Shown: positions 7,724 to 16,649, counted from the first letter of the stretch. The stretch is DNA of 64,000 bases from RYN-417 sp043743105 (GCA_043743105.1 JAYTXD010000011.1:1-64000); one strand, 5' to 3'. The notes: generated by a model not told the origin, from the letters alone. Translations and numbers: made by a program.

Positions 7724-8874
7724 ACGAAATAATTTGCCCACACTGTAAAAAAGCATTTAAGATCGACGAAGCAGGTTTTGCCAACATTTTAAAACAAGTT
7801 CGAGATGGTCAGTTCGAAGCTGAACTGCACGAACGGATCGAGAACGCTGTAGCACTAGCAGAAGCCAAAACTAAAAATGAGCTGCTATCCGAAATTGCAC
7901 GTAAAGATACAGAAGTTTTAAAGCTGCAAGCCAAAGTAGACGCCACGGAGACAGAAAAAAAGCTTGCTGTTACAGAGGCTGTAAACTCGGTCGAAAAACA
8001 ACGTGATGAACTAGTTGGCAAGCTAGAAGTAAAAGAACACGAACAAAAACTACTCGAATCTTCATTAAAAGAAAAATACGAATCTGAGTTGAAAACCAAA
8101 GATGAGATGATTGCGCAGTACAAAGATATGAAGATGAAACTTTCTACAAAAATGCTCGGCGAAACACTAGAACTTCATTGTGAAATTGCTTTTGCCCAAC
8201 TTCGTTCTACGGGTGCTTTCAAGAATGCTGAGTTTGGCAAAGACAACGATTCTAGCAGTGGTAGCAAAGGAGATTACATCTACCGCGAAACAGATGACAA
8301 CGGCGTTGAGTTCATCTCAATTATGTTTGAGATGAAGAACGAAGCCGATGAAACCGTTGCCAAGCACAAAAATAAAGACTTTTTCAAAGAACTAGACAAG
8401 GACCGGAACGAAAAGAAATGTGAATACGCTGTACTTGTGAGCACCCTAGAAGCGGATAGCGAACTATATACTGGGATAACTGATGTATCACATGAATTTC
8501 CAAAGATGTACGTTGTGCGGCCCCAATTTTTTATTCCTATATTGACCGTGCTGCGCAATACCGCATTCAGCTCACTGCAGTACAAGACCGAGCTTGCACT
8601 TGTTAGAAACCAAGAACTTGATATCACCAGGTTTGAAGACACAGTTAAGGATGTCGCGAAATATCTTGAGGACAATTACGACTCTGCACACAACAAATTT
8701 GGTAATGCTATTACTTCAATAGATGACGCTATCAAGAAGCTAGAAAAGACGAAAGAATTTCTTCTAGGCTCGGAAAAGAACCTGCGACTCGCTAGTAGTA
8801 AGACGGATGAACTGACCGTGAAAAAACTAACCCGTGGCAACCCTACCATGCAAGCTAAGTTCGGTGAGTTATAG
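7720..8874 (+). CDS. DUF2130 protein with coiled coil and PD-(D/E)XK-like core
   Basis: 384 residues. It opens with a CxxC pair (ICPHCKKAF), then a long charged coiled coil (about residues 20-145), then the DUF2130 domain (about 150-300). GDYIY (Asp near 184) followed by FEMK (Glu near 204, Lys near 206) fits a PD-(D/E)XK nuclease-like arrangement. I believe the family has been placed in that superfamily, but activity is unproven. The gene overlaps dinD by four bases, so it is translationally coupled. In this context it may act on DNA during stress or defence (inference). The stop codon lies inside the left arm of the hairpin at 8870-8920. Confidence 0.8.
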   Translation: MNEIICPHCKKAFKIDEAGFANILKQVRDGQFEAELHERIENAVALAEAKTKNELLSEIARKDTEVLKLQAKVDATETEKKLAVTEAVNSVEKQRDELVGKLEVKEHEQKLLESSLKEKYESELKTKDEMIAQYKDMKMKLSTKMLGETLELHCEIAFAQLRSTGAFKNAEFGKDNDSSSGSKGDYIYRETDDNGVEFISIMFEMKNEADETVAKHKNKDFFKELDKDRNEKKCEYAVLVSTLEADSELYTGITDVSHEFPKMYVVRPQFFIPILTVLRNTAFSSLQYKTELALVRNQELDITRFEDTVKDVAKYLEDNYDSAHNKFGNAITSIDDAIKKLEKTKEFLLGSEKNLRLASSKTDELTVKKLTRGNPTMQAKFGEL

Positions 8875-8920
8875 CCCCCGGTAAAACAAAACCTGTCTTT
8901 TTGACTTACTGGGGGCTATA
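8870..8920. repeat. TATAGCCCCC hairpin element
   Basis: The 15-base arms (8870-8884 and 8906-8920) pair with one wobble, starting TATAGCCCCC. The loop contains the 19 bases CAAAACCTGTCTTTTTGAC (8887-8905), which recur exactly at 53920-53938 inside another inverted repeat. The left arm covers the DUF2130 stop codon. It may act as a terminator but lacks a clean U-run. Confidence 0.6.
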
Positions 8921-8982
8921 GAGGTAAAAAGGTTTTTACGGTATATACTATGCTAAAGCTTAACTACTAATATAAGGAACCT

Positions 8983-10650
8983 ATGCAAGACCAACAAGAT
9001 ACTGAACCCCAGGCACAGCCCATAAGTAAGACCCTCGAATTGCAGCGAACTCCAGGGACAGCGCATCCGCAGGCGATGCAGGCTTCCTCGGCCGTTAAAA
9101 AAGGTGGGATTGCTCACAATCTAGTCCCAATTTGTATCTTTTTAGTAGCTTTGGGCATCGGCGGTGCAACCTATGCTCTAGTCAAAAGATATACCAACAA
9201 CGTACCCACAACTTCATCCAAAAAGACTGTTGTAGGCTCGATCTTGCTGGACCGCACACTTCTACGTTACACAGAAAACGCCGCTTATGAAAAAGATGGA
9301 AGTGGCGCAACCAAAACAACCACCAATGCCGACGGAAGCACCAATTTTGTACGCAAAAAATCTTTTGTTGTGACGATAGAAAAAAACGGCTTCAATAAAG
9401 ATATTACGCTGGACGATAAAACAATTTCTTTTGGCGCAACAGCTGACAACAAATTTTTTGCACTATCCTGCACGGTGCCAGCCCTTGGTGCAGTAGGAGG
9501 TAATGATGCGACCTATACGGCACAGCTCTACAGTACAAACGGCACGAAAACGAACGCAATTACATGGAAGCAGCAGAGCGTAACGGCACCAGCCAGTGAT
9601 GACACCTGCCAGTATAGCCAAGGTTCCTTTAATGTTGTCGGAACACGCTTTGACCTTAGTTCGCGCGGCTATGGTCGGGAAGCCGTCGATGCCCTAAACT
9701 ATAAAGTTGTCTACGCCAAGCTCGATGGCACAAAACAAGATGTCGATACTGAGACTTTGAGCGATATAGACGTCCCGCTAGGTGTATCGCCTGACAAAAA
9801 AGTATTTATGTATAACCGTATTAGTGCAAAGCAATCTTTAGATGGCTGTACCGAATCAATAGCTCTTTCATATAAAATCCCAGACTTTTCTGGCCCAATC
9901 AACGAGCTCCATGCTTATAATCTTGCTACTAAATTAGACACGCTTGTTGGCACCGATAAATCGTTGTCAGCACCCTCGCACGAGATTGTGCTGGATACAA
10001 TTGGATACTTCTCAACAGATAGCAGCCGTTATTACCTCCGAGAGGGTGGGCATGGCGGCTGCAGGGGCGGCGACAGCAAACCAATACGCATTGCATATAT
10101 AGACCTCAAGACAAATAGCCTAGCTGTAATCGGCTCGCCAGAGGGCAAACAGTATTCGGGCTATTGCTTTACCGAAAATGGTGCATACGCGCTAGAATAT
10201 GGGGCTTTGGATTATTTTAACGGAGCAACACCCGCGCTCGAACCAGGGATGCCTAGCATACTCGACACCTCAACAGGCAAGACATATGAAGCTACCGATA
10301 AAAACCTAGGGTGCGATTACGCAACACATGCCAATAACAGATTTGTTGGCTTCAGCAAAATAACCACGATAGACAAAAATAATTACCCTCAAGACAAATT
10401 ACTGCTTGGGCTCAGTGTATTTAGCCCTAATGATAAAACATCGAGATCCATCACATTTAAAATACCCCTCGAGCTGGACACGCACTCCATCAATTTCACA
10501 TCCTTTTCAGCAGCCGAAGATATTGGCTATATTAACCGTATCGGAAACTATGACAGCCACACTAGTATAGCTACACCAGTTCCAACCCTTATATTCGACT
10601 TAAAGTCTGGTAATAGCCAAGAAGTACCTTACGCACAAGTCGTATTATAA
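8983..10650 (+). CDS. Single-pass surface protein of unknown function
   Basis: 555 residues, not assigned to a family. About 45 polar residues precede one transmembrane helix (about 48-68, LVPICIFLVALGIGGATYALV). A Thr/Ser linker and a roughly 470-residue extracellular, beta-rich domain follow. That domain contains several Cys (for example SCTVP, DTCQY, DGCTES, GGCRGG, GYCFTE, LGCDY), possibly in disulfides. Repeated strand-turn stretches suggest a beta-propeller-like fold (inference). A TATACT-like box near 8943 and an AAGGAA ribosome-binding site support the start. A clear terminator follows at 10663-10696. It could be a host-contact or carbohydrate-binding protein; nothing in the sequence decides this. 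Confidence 0.75.
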   Translation: MQDQQDTEPQAQPISKTLELQRTPGTAHPQAMQASSAVKKGGIAHNLVPICIFLVALGIGGATYALVKRYTNNVPTTSSKKTVVGSILLDRTLLRYTENAAYEKDGSGATKTTTNADGSTNFVRKKSFVVTIEKNGFNKDITLDDKTISFGATADNKFFALSCTVPALGAVGGNDATYTAQLYSTNGTKTNAITWKQQSVTAPASDDTCQYSQGSFNVVGTRFDLSSRGYGREAVDALNYKVVYAKLDGTKQDVDTETLSDIDVPLGVSPDKKVFMYNRISAKQSLDGCTESIALSYKIPDFSGPINELHAYNLATKLDTLVGTDKSLSAPSHEIVLDTIGYFSTDSSRYYLREGGHGGCRGGDSKPIRIAYIDLKTNSLAVIGSPEGKQYSGYCFTENGAYALEYGALDYFNGATPALEPGMPSILDTSTGKTYEATDKNLGCDYATHANNRFVGFSKITTIDKNNYPQDKLLLGLSVFSPNDKTSRSITFKIPLELDTHSINFTSFSAAEDIGYINRIGNYDSHTSIATPVPTLIFDLKSGNSQEVPYAQVVL

Positions 10651-10662
10651 AAACCTAGGGTA

Positions 10663-10696
10663 TTAAAAACACCCACTTAAAGTAGGGTGTTTTTAA
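10663..10696 (+). terminator. Intrinsic terminator
   Basis: TTAAAAACACCC (10663-10674) pairs perfectly with GGGTGTTTTTAA (10685-10696), giving a stem with a U-rich 3' side. It lies 12 bases after the stop of the 555-residue surface protein. Confidence 0.8.
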
Positions 10697-10871
10697 GTTT
10701 AAAATATGTTGGAGTGTTAGTTATAGCCCCCCCAAAGACAAATACACTACTTTTGACAAGCCCTCAACTTGCGAAGGCAGTAATATTTATTACACAACAA
10801 AATACTCACTTGGGTTGGCTATGAACATTGTAAAACAGGGGCGTATGCGCCATAATACAGACTAAGTTCTT

Positions 10872-12176
10872 ATGCTTTATATAGTTATTATTACGGGGGT
10901 ATTTACTGTGGTGGCCGTCACTGCCATATTAGTTATGTCCATAAAAAAGCGTAACAAAAAAGGTCCCAAAGGCACCGAACACTTCCTTGCAGCCGACTTG
11001 CGTGACGAAAGGCTAAAGTCAGAGCTTATTTTAAACGCCATAGAAGACGGCGTAGTATTACTAGACGACCAGAGAGTCATCCAGCTGTTTAATCCTGCTG
11101 CAGGCGCTATAACCGGCTGGGACCCGGCAACTGCTATGGGGATCGACTACAAATCAGTCCTGAAGTTTATAAACGAAAAGGGTGAGCCCTACGCGCCCGA
11201 AAATGACCCTGTTAACATCGCCCTTACAGAAAAACGCACAGTTAAAGACAATGGCGCCAATCTTGCAACCCAGTCTAAAAATATTATGTCTCTAGCAATA
11301 ACGGTGTCACCGATTTTAGATGCAGCCCAAAACATTCGTGGAGCTGTTGCAGTTTTTCGTGATGTTGGAGAAGAACGCAAAGTGGGCCAGCAGCGCGCCG
11401 AGTTTGTAAGCACTGCCAGCCATGAAATGCGTACTCCGGTTGCAGCTATTGAAGGCTATCTGGCATTGGCTCTCAACGACAAAGTCAGCACCATCGACAG
11501 CAAAGCCCGTAACTTTCTTGAAAAAGCGCACGAAAGCACACAGCATCTCGGTCAGCTGTTTCAAGATCTACTTACGAGCGCTAAGGCAGAGGATGGACGT
11601 CTCACCAACCACCCCGTCGTTGTAGAAGTTAGCTCAATGCTAGAAAGCCTAACTGATGGGCTCAAGTTTGCAGCACAAAAAAAAGGCTTATCCGTAGAGT
11701 TTGTCTTGGGAGCGCCAAATAGCGTCATTGATGCCAGCGGCGGCAATGTCTTAAAGCCACTATACTACGTCCAGGTTGACCCAGACCGCATTCGTGAAGT
11801 TATTACCAACTTGTTTGACAATGCCGTTAAATACACCGACAGCGGCAAAATTACTCTAGGTCTTACAGGTGACGATAACGTCGTTCAGCTACGCGTAAGC
11901 GATACTGGCCACGGTATCCAGACCGATGATGCAAAACATTTATTCGAAAAATTCTACCGCGTCGACAATTCTAATACCCGTACTGTTGGTGGCACAGGTT
12001 TGGGGCTCTTTATTTGTCGTAAAATTGTTGAGCTTTATAACGGCCGTATCTGGGTAGACAGCATTGTCGACAAGGGCAGCACGTTTTATATTAATCTACC
12101 TCGTCTTAGCTCCGATCGCGCCCAAATATTGATGCGTGAAGAAAGTGCTAAGACTTCGGTATTATCAAGCAAATGA
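10872..12176 (+). CDS. Membrane-anchored PAS histidine kinase
   Basis: 434 residues: one N-terminal transmembrane helix (about 3-24), a basic stretch, a PAS domain (about 50-165, ILNAIEDGVVLLDDQRVIQLFNPAAGAITGW), then HisKA with SHEMRTP (His near residue 183) and a HATPase domain with NLFDNAVKYTD, DTGHGI and GTGLGLFICRKI. It has the PhoR/VicK-like layout without an extracellular sensor. A CATAAT box at 10851-10856 with TTGTAA 17 bases further up, and the palindrome GGCGTATGCGCC between them, lie just upstream. A response regulator with its own ribosome-binding site follows after 70 bases and is the likely partner. Confidence 0.92.
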   Translation: MLYIVIITGVFTVVAVTAILVMSIKKRNKKGPKGTEHFLAADLRDERLKSELILNAIEDGVVLLDDQRVIQLFNPAAGAITGWDPATAMGIDYKSVLKFINEKGEPYAPENDPVNIALTEKRTVKDNGANLATQSKNIMSLAITVSPILDAAQNIRGAVAVFRDVGEERKVGQQRAEFVSTASHEMRTPVAAIEGYLALALNDKVSTIDSKARNFLEKAHESTQHLGQLFQDLLTSAKAEDGRLTNHPVVVEVSSMLESLTDGLKFAAQKKGLSVEFVLGAPNSVIDASGGNVLKPLYYVQVDPDRIREVITNLFDNAVKYTDSGKITLGLTGDDNVVQLRVSDTGHGIQTDDAKHLFEKFYRVDNSNTRTVGGTGLGLFICRKIVELYNGRIWVDSIVDKGSTFYINLPRLSSDRAQILMREESAKTSVLSSK

Positions 12177-12246
12177 TATCAGCAAGAGTTCGTGATACAA
12201 TGACCGTAATGAAGCATAAACACATAAGCAAGAGAGGATAGCAACG

Positions 12247-13149
12247 ATGTCAAAAATCATGCTCGTCGAGGACGACAACAATTTACGAGAAATCTATGAG
12301 GCACGCTTGCTTGCGGAGGGCTACGAGATTGTCTCGGCGCACGACGGCGAAGAAGCCCTGGCACTTGCTGTCAAAGAAAAGCCAGATCTTATAATTTCAG
12401 ACGTTATGATGCCTAAAATCAGTGGCTTTGATATGCTAGATATACTTCGTTCTACTCCTGAGACTAAAGATACGAAAGTAATAATGATGACCGCCTTAAG
12501 CCAGGCTGAAGATAAAGAACGTGCCGATAAACTTGGCGCCGACCGCTACTTGGTTAAATCGCAAGTAACCCTCGAGGATGTTGCAAAGATTGCTCGTGAA
12601 GTTATTGAGGGCACGGGCGCAGCACCAAGACCTGCTGCAATCGAAGAAACAATGCTTACAACTCCTCAGCCAGTAGCTACCGTTGCAACACCTCCAGCTG
12701 CTGTAGCTGATACTCCTGTTGTTGCACCACCCGCTGATCCGATGGCTACAACAAACTCTGGTCCAATCACACCTGTCGATTCGCCTTTAGCGCCTATACT
12801 AGAACCTGTGATGCCTTATGATGCAACAGTGCCTTCAACGCAAAGCCCAGTTGAGTCAGCTCAAACGTCGTCAGACGAGCTCTCGACAGTAACCGAACAA
12901 ATTAACCAGTTCGTCAGCCAAACACCGGCCCTAGAAGTTACGCCAGAAGCTACACCAGCAAGTGACGCCCAAAGCAGAATGTCTGGCGCAAAAGTTATAC
13001 AGCCAATTAATGACCCAACCGCCAAGCCGGACCTCGACAAACTCCTTGCAGATGAAGAGAAAAAAACTACCAGCACAGGTACCATTGTTTCACCACAGAC
13101 CGATGCTGCTATGTCTAGCTCAAATGACCCAAACCTAATATCGTTATAG
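12247..13149 (+). CDS. Response regulator with long Pro/Thr/Ala-rich tail
   Basis: 300 residues. The first about 120 form an active-looking receiver: D9/D10, phospho-acceptor D52 (IISDVMMPKISG), T in MMTALS and K in YLVKSQ. The remaining about 180 residues are low-complexity and rich in Pro, Thr, Ala, Val and acidic residues, with no recognisable DNA-binding domain. The tail is probably disordered and may be a docking or spacer region. AGAGAGGAT precedes the ATG, and a TACAAT box lies about 50 bases up. It sits between a kinase gene and a pseudouridine synthase gene that begins one base after its stop. The receiver at 53213 has the mirror arrangement, with its tail at the N-terminus. Confidence 0.88.
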   Translation: MSKIMLVEDDNNLREIYEARLLAEGYEIVSAHDGEEALALAVKEKPDLIISDVMMPKISGFDMLDILRSTPETKDTKVIMMTALSQAEDKERADKLGADRYLVKSQVTLEDVAKIAREVIEGTGAAPRPAAIEETMLTTPQPVATVATPPAAVADTPVVAPPADPMATTNSGPITPVDSPLAPILEPVMPYDATVPSTQSPVESAQTSSDELSTVTEQINQFVSQTPALEVTPEATPASDAQSRMSGAKVIQPINDPTAKPDLDKLLADEEKKTTSTGTIVSPQTDAAMSSSNDPNLISL

Positions 13150-13150
13150 T

Positions 13151-13864
13151 ATGCGCATAAATCGTTACATAGCCGCCGCAACGGGCATTTCGCGACGCGC
13201 CGCAGATAAGTTAGTGCAGGGTAACGCAGTGTTTATAAATGGCCTCCCAGCTCAGCTCAGTGACCATGCCACCGCCAACGACAAGGTATTTGTCAACAAA
13301 AAACAATTTTTTTTACCTGCCGAAACTACAACAATTATGCTCAATAAACCCGTCAGTTACGTATGCTCGAGAGATGGGCAGGGCAGTAAAACTATCTACA
13401 GCCTGCTCCCCGATGAATATAGGTCATTAAAGCCTGTTGGAAGGCTCGACAAGGACTCTAGCGGGCTTTTAGTATTGACTGACGACGGCCAGTTAGCCCA
13501 CGAACTAACACATCCGAAATTTGTGAAAGATAAGATCTATCTAGTGCACCTAACTCACACTCTTAAAGGTACGGATTTTGACTTAATTACTAAAAAAGGC
13601 GTTAATATCGGTGATAAAACACTTAGCAAATTCCGCCTTGAGGTTCACGCGCCAGACCATGAGGCAGGTGAAGCCCACAAAACACACGACAATTGTTTTG
13701 CCGAGAATAATAAAGATTGGATAGTAACACTACAAGAAGGTCGAAACCGCCAGATCCGCCGCACATTCAGCGCGCTAGGTTATACAGTCAAAACTCTTCA
13801 CCGTATCACTTTCGGCGATTATTTTTTATTAGAGCTACAAAGCGGACAGTTCAAAAAAGTATAA
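13151..13864 (+). CDS. RsuA/RluB-type pseudouridine synthase
   Basis: 237 residues. An N-terminal S4 RNA-binding domain (MRINRYIAAATGISRRAADKLV...) is followed by the RsuA/RluB/E/F catalytic domain with the active-site Asp in GRLDKDSSGLLVLTDDG and the late motif EGRNRQIRRTF. It converts a uridine in rRNA (23S helix 89 region for RluB, 16S for RsuA) to pseudouridine; the exact target cannot be told from sequence alone. It starts one base after the response regulator stop, so it is co-transcribed, and der follows after 63 bases with its own promoter. Confidence 0.9.
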   Translation: MRINRYIAAATGISRRAADKLVQGNAVFINGLPAQLSDHATANDKVFVNKKQFFLPAETTTIMLNKPVSYVCSRDGQGSKTIYSLLPDEYRSLKPVGRLDKDSSGLLVLTDDGQLAHELTHPKFVKDKIYLVHLTHTLKGTDFDLITKKGVNIGDKTLSKFRLEVHAPDHEAGEAHKTHDNCFAENNKDWIVTLQEGRNRQIRRTFSALGYTVKTLHRITFGDYFLLELQSGQFKKV

Positions 13865-13927
13865 ATTTAACAGTGCATTATTTTACCCCTTTTGTCAAGA
13901 GGCGTTACCTGTTATAATGAATACAAC

Positions 13928-15343
13928 ATGAGTGTAAAAGTTCCTATAGTAGCGATTATCGGCCGTGCAAACGTTGGCAAGTCCAGCTTATTCAACGCGG
14001 CCCTTGGACGGCGTGAAGCAATTGTGGCCGACGAAGCAGGTACCACTCGTGACAGCCTGTATGGCAAAGTAACGTTTTATGACAAGGATTTTTGGCTCGT
14101 CGACACCGCTGGACTCAAGCAAAAGGCCGCCGATGAGTTTGAATTTACCATCCAGGAGCAGATTGCCCAGGCCGCCGACAGCGCCGACCTTATCTTGGTC
14201 GTGATCGAATCCCACGTCACTTTAACCGAAGAGGACCGCAAAGTCGCCAAAATGGCTCTCAAAACACGTAAGCCTGTTATTTTGGTCGTCAACAAGGGCG
14301 ACAAGCTTGGCCGCCATATCAATAATGACGATGTCATGGCCCCATACCAACGTCTTGGCATCAAAGATATCTTCATCACCAGCGCCACCCAATCTGCCGG
14401 CATCGAAGAGTTGTTTGAGTACGTCAGTAGTATTATTCCAAAAGCCACCATCGTTGTGGCCGAAGACCGTATATCACTAGCTATCTTAGGTCGCCCAAAC
14501 GTTGGTAAATCACAGCTTTTTAACGCTCTAGCTAAAAAGCAGCAGGCAATTGTGGCCGACCGCGCAGGGACCACCCGTGACATTAACCGCACAGCTGTTA
14601 AGTTTATGGGTAAAGAAATTGAGCTTATGGACACCGCTGGCATCCGTCGTAACGGCAAGATTGAAGTAGGCGTTGAAAAGTTTAGTGTTATTCGATCTTT
14701 GAGCGCCATTGAACAGTCCGACATCTGTTTGTTACTCATCGATGCCAACGATTTAAGCGTACAACTCGACCAAAAAATAGCCGGCATGATTAAAGAAGCA
14801 GGCAAGGGGTTAATTATTATTATCAGTAAGTGGGACAGTGTAGAAGACAAAGATGCATACACACATGACAAAATGATCCCAACCGTTAAATCAGAGTTCG
14901 AGTTTGTGCCGTGGGCTCCTATGATTGTCACGAGCAGTGTTACTGGCCAAAACGTCAGCAAGATCTTTGAAATGGTACTCGAGGTTTCTGCTATGCGCCA
15001 CAAACGCCTAAAAACATCCGAACTCAACGGCTGGCTGCACAAGACTACCGACAGGCACCCGCCAGCTGGCCTTAAAAACCGCCAGCCTAAGCTACGCTAC
15101 GTCGTACAAGAAGAAGGAAATGATAGCCCTAACTTCAAGATTTTTGGCTCACAACTTAAGTTTTTACATTGGTCGTATCGCCGTCATCTCGACAGAACCT
15201 TCCGCGAAACCTTTGGCTTTGAAGGCACCCCAGTTAAGTTTTGGTACATCGACCAGCACGAACCCCGCGAGAAAAAAGACGGCATCGACTGGAAGAAAAA
15301 TCTTCGCCCCGACCAGCTGCCTGACCGCACCAAAAAAGATTAG
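13928..15343 (+). CDS. der: Ribosome-assembly GTPase Der (EngA)
   Basis: 471 residues from the ATG at 13928. Two tandem GTPase domains: the first with GRANVGKSSLFN, DTAGL and NKGD; the second with GRPNVGKSQLFN, DTAGI and SKWD. A KH-like C-terminal domain ends near PDQLPDRTKKD. Der acts in maturation of the 50S subunit. The start is chosen because TATAAT (13914-13919) lies just upstream and the GTPase fold begins directly after it; an in-frame ATG 36 bases earlier would lie upstream of this promoter. The spacing suggests leaderless translation. Confidence 0.95.
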   Translation: MSVKVPIVAIIGRANVGKSSLFNAALGRREAIVADEAGTTRDSLYGKVTFYDKDFWLVDTAGLKQKAADEFEFTIQEQIAQAADSADLILVVIESHVTLTEEDRKVAKMALKTRKPVILVVNKGDKLGRHINNDDVMAPYQRLGIKDIFITSATQSAGIEELFEYVSSIIPKATIVVAEDRISLAILGRPNVGKSQLFNALAKKQQAIVADRAGTTRDINRTAVKFMGKEIELMDTAGIRRNGKIEVGVEKFSVIRSLSAIEQSDICLLLIDANDLSVQLDQKIAGMIKEAGKGLIIIISKWDSVEDKDAYTHDKMIPTVKSEFEFVPWAPMIVTSSVTGQNVSKIFEMVLEVSAMRHKRLKTSELNGWLHKTTDRHPPAGLKNRQPKLRYVVQEEGNDSPNFKIFGSQLKFLHWSYRRHLDRTFRETFGFEGTPVKFWYIDQHEPREKKDGIDWKKNLRPDQLPDRTKKD

Positions 15344-15372
15344 ATCGCACGTTTTGCAGTATACTAACACCT

Positions 15373-16002
15373 ATGGGACTTTTTGAACGCAAATCTACAC
15401 CTATTACTATGAGCTATTTCAGTGTGGGTAACGAAAAAACCAAACTCGTTGTAGGCCTCGGCAACTTTGGAAAAAAATACGATAAAACACGGCATAATGC
15501 TGGTTTTTTGTGTATTGACCACGCCGCTAACCAGGCAGGCGGCGAATGGAAAGAAAAAAAGTCACTCAAATGTTTTGTAAGTGAAGTCCGTGTCGGTGAA
15601 AAACGTGTAATCTTCGTTAAGCCAACCACTCTCATGAACCTCAGTGGCGATGCTGTCCAAGCTGTTAAGCAATTTTATAAAATAGAAAATAAGGATATAT
15701 TAGTCGTGCACGACGAGCTGGCGCTACCGTTTGGCTCACTCCGTATCCGCACGGGCGGCAGTAGTGCGGGCAATAACGGCATTAAATCTGTTTCGGCAAC
15801 ATTGGGCGAAGAATACTCACGCCTTCGCATTGGCATAGCTGGCGATCCAGCGCGCAAAGAGGACGCAAGCGCCTATGTACTCAAAAACTTTAGTAAAACA
15901 GAGCATGGGCACTTTAAAGCCCTCTACACGGAGGTTAACGCCCTCATAACTGAATTCATATACTCCGACCATCTCCAACCCGACACCCGCCAATTTATAT
16001 AA
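15373..16002 (+). CDS. pth: Peptidyl-tRNA hydrolase
   Basis: Releases tRNA from prematurely dropped peptidyl-tRNAs. 209 residues with the bacterial Pth fold: LVVGLGNFGKKYDKTRHNAGF containing the catalytic His, the motif KPTTLMNLSG, and VVHDELALPFG with the catalytic Asp, then GNNGIKS. A TATACT box at 15360-15365 ends seven bases before the ATG at 15373; this supports that start, giving about 13 extra N-terminal residues over the usual MxxxKLVVGLGN start at 15412. It lies 29 bases after der. Confidence 0.95.
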   Translation: MGLFERKSTPITMSYFSVGNEKTKLVVGLGNFGKKYDKTRHNAGFLCIDHAANQAGGEWKEKKSLKCFVSEVRVGEKRVIFVKPTTLMNLSGDAVQAVKQFYKIENKDILVVHDELALPFGSLRIRTGGSSAGNNGIKSVSATLGEEYSRLRIGIAGDPARKEDASAYVLKNFSKTEHGHFKALYTEVNALITEFIYSDHLQPDTRQFI

Positions 16003-16017
16003 ACATCCCGAAGATAC

Positions 16018-16284
16018 TTATTGTTGTGGGTTGGTCGCTAAACTGCCTAGCTGGCTGATTATTTGAAGTGCCGAGGTTTGATTGCTTGCGGCTTCCTTGA
16101 TCTCTGCTATTTCTGCCCGTGTCGGACCATTAACCTGCGCTAGCTCGCAGCTTCTAGCGCTAAGGCCCCGAGATGCATCTCCTATTTTAGACAGAAGTCC
16201 ATCCACCTCTCCCTGGGCGTAGGGCCTCTCATCGAGGCCAAAAAGCCTTTGCTCATCTTGATTAAATATTATATGGATTTCCAT
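16018..16284 (-). CDS. Small hypothetical protein
   Basis: 88 residues, no family recognised. The sequence is soluble, acidic and likely alpha-helical in its second half (GLSARSCELAQVNGPTRAEI...). It ends in an Asn/Pro/Gln tail. A TAATAT-like box lies nine bases before the ATG, matching the leaderless pattern of the region. It converges with pth across 15 bases. Codon use is ordinary, but coding status rests on frame length and promoter position only. Confidence 0.45.
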   Translation of the reverse strand: MEIHIIFNQDEQRLFGLDERPYAQGEVDGLLSKIGDASRGLSARSCELAQVNGPTRAEIAEIKEAASNQTSALQIISQLGSLATNPQQ

Positions 16285-16367
16285 AATTAGTAATATTAAA
16301 GCATGTATTAAAGATTATGTACAGCATTCGTGAAGTAACAACCTGTTTCGTAGTAGGTGAGTTTACG

Positions 16368-16522
16368 GGACTTACGCAAAATCGCTCGTTCCCAGGGTAA
16401 ATATGGCCGAGTGAAAACTGTTTTATCTGAATAAGATGTATCTATAGATACCTAGAGAGAAGAAAAACAGTTTTCACTATGGTCAGATTTGGCCTAGGGG
16501 TGAGTGAGCTTTGCGTAAGTCC
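16368..16522. mobile_element. MITE-like element with TTACGCAAA ends
   Basis: Terminal inverted repeats GGACTTACGCAAA (16368-16380) and TTTGCGTAAGTCC (16510-16522) bound 155 bases. Inside, a second inverted repeat (GTGAAAACTGTTTT with AAAACAGTTTTCAC) lets the whole unit fold into one long hairpin. No ORF is present. The end motif CTTACGCAAA is shared with the elements at 17891, 33036 and 62343. Confidence 0.65.
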
Positions 16523-16538
16523 AGTAAATTGCAATAAA

Positions 16539-16585
16539 CTGAAAGAGTCTCCAGAGGGGGTGGGCACCGCTGGAGACTCTTTCAG
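16539..16585. repeat. 16-bp perfect hairpin
   Basis: CTGAAAGAGTCTCCAG (16539-16554) is exactly complementary to 16570-16585, with a 15-base G-rich loop. It lies downstream of the candidate RNA terminator on the minus strand and has no U-run. It could be a backup terminator or an unrelated repeat. Confidence 0.5.
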
Positions 16586-16620
16586 GAGACAAATTGCACG
16601 AGACAATTTATCTCCGCTTT

Positions 16621-16649
16621 AAAAAACACCCTTCAACCCACCTTGAAGG
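16621..16649 (-). terminator. Intrinsic terminator of the candidate RNA
   Basis: On the minus strand CCTTCAA (16649-16643) pairs with TTGAAGG (16636-16630) around a 6-base loop and is followed by a T6 run (16626-16621). Confidence 0.8.

Larger units (their letters stand above)
16285..16620. other. Gene-free stretch with two palindromic elements
   Basis: No ORF with coding features is seen here. It holds the element at 16368-16522 and the hairpin at 16539-16585; the remaining 16285-16367 is AT-rich without a visible signal. Confidence 0.5.

Noticed and set aside
5819..8920. Complete prophage or integrative element
   Set aside because: No integrase, portal, capsid or relaxase gene is present and no second tRNA 3'-end repeat was found on the right side; only a cassette can be claimed.
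14077..15042. 321-codon open frame antisense to der
   Set aside because: Der motifs on the plus strand are unambiguous; the antisense frame is Ser/Thr-rich with no family similarity.
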